From Pseudomonadota bacterium (GTDB lineage: Bacteria > Desulfobacterota > Syntrophorhabdia > Syntrophorhabdales > Syntrophorhabdaceae), in contig JAPLKA010000129.1 in assembly GCA_026388315.1 (NCBI GenBank), forward strand, positions 1-34,258: 34,258 nucleotides of DNA, read 5' to 3'. A model generated the notes under the pieces. That model made no database searches. It had not been told where the DNA came from and saw nothing but the letters and a program-made list of their open reading frames with translations. Position 1 is the first letter of the stretch. Every line of letters starts with the position of its first letter. Positions 34,149-34,258 of the stretch are shown here, piece by piece. The translations under genes were made by a program, and so were the position numbers.

Positions 34149-34258
34149 TTATAATTCTTCTACTTTAAGATATTTTTTACCTTTGTAGTAGCCGCATTTC
34201 GGACAAACAATATGCGGCAGTTTGGGCTCTTTACAATTCGGGCAAAGCCCGACATTCA
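34149..34258 (-). CDS. rpmF: 50S ribosomal protein L32 (bL32), 3' part
   Basis: The last 35 codons lie in the window; the start is beyond the right edge. The visible sequence has the bL32 zinc ribbon (CPNC ... CPKCGYYKGKKYL) and ends in VEEL. It precedes plsX by five bases, the common rpmF-plsX pairing, and marks the 5' side of the long operon. Confidence 0.93.
   Translation of the reverse strand, partial: NVGLCPNCKEPKLPHIVCPKCGYYKGKKYLKVEEL

Overview
The window looks like chromosomal DNA of a strictly anaerobic, mesophilic bacterium of the Desulfobacterota (old 'deltaproteobacterial') type. The basis is a reductive dissimilatory sulfite reductase set (dsrA, dsrB, dsrD, dsrN, dsrC, dsrM, dsrK), an RsbRD_N-domain gene of the kind I recall beside dsr genes in sulfate reducers, a ferredoxin:thioredoxin-reductase-like/rubredoxin protein, and Shine-Dalgarno and sigma70-like signals of ordinary form. 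A syntrophic relative such as Syntrophorhabdus is possible, but I cannot prove genus or family from the sequence. No sat, apr, qmo or dsrJOP genes are in the window, so sulfite or organosulfonate reduction is as compatible as full sulfate reduction.

Layout. 1-245: non-coding, with a dispersed palindromic repeat and a promoter. 246-1340 (+): a SPASM radical SAM protein. 1433-2965 (-): a YeiH-family membrane protein with an unusual N-terminal extension. 3279-5023 (+): a NifU-like scaffold with a C-terminal zinc ribbon and a NifS-like protein that has lost its PLP lysine. 5025-7738 (-): a molybdate/tungstate-type ABC transporter (modABC). 7985-15502 (+): the dsr cluster dsrA-dsrB-dsrD-dsrN-YHS-dsrC-dsrM-dsrK-DsrE-like, fired from a near-consensus promoter divergent from modA. 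15529-18106 (+): an acyl-CoA synthetase-like protein and a two-helix potassium channel. 18107-18682: a non-coding block of small palindromes bounded by a 16-bp inverted repeat. 18683-20891 (+): glutaredoxin, FTR-like/rubredoxin, RsbRD_N protein and an iron-sulfur flavoprotein. 20975-34258 (-): a long, tightly packed housekeeping operon whose transcription order is rpmF-plsX-acyl-CoA dehydrogenase-fabD-fabG-acpP-fabF-rpiB-glyA-dCMP deaminase-nrdR-ribD-ribE-ribBA-ribH-nusB-yacP-like, followed by a CBS-domain gene with its own promoter.

How the parts fit. DsrAB reduces sulfite and hands sulfur to DsrC as a trisulfide. DsrMK is the membrane module expected to reduce the DsrC trisulfide with quinol-derived electrons. 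DsrD is the small activator and DsrN the siroheme amidase. The small YHS protein and the DsrE/YedF-like protein sit inside the same transcription unit and are good candidates for accessory sulfur or metal handling. The glutaredoxin/FTR pair would link reduced ferredoxin or rubredoxin to disulfide reduction.

The most unusual items are: the NifS homologue with substitutions at four PLP-contact positions including the Schiff-base lysine; 7-, 8- and 16-nt tandem repeats that enter coding sequence and could act as frame switches; the repeat hairpin with a T-run directly against the dsrM start codon; the 51-aa YHS gene; and an acyl-CoA dehydrogenase occupying the usual fabH slot.
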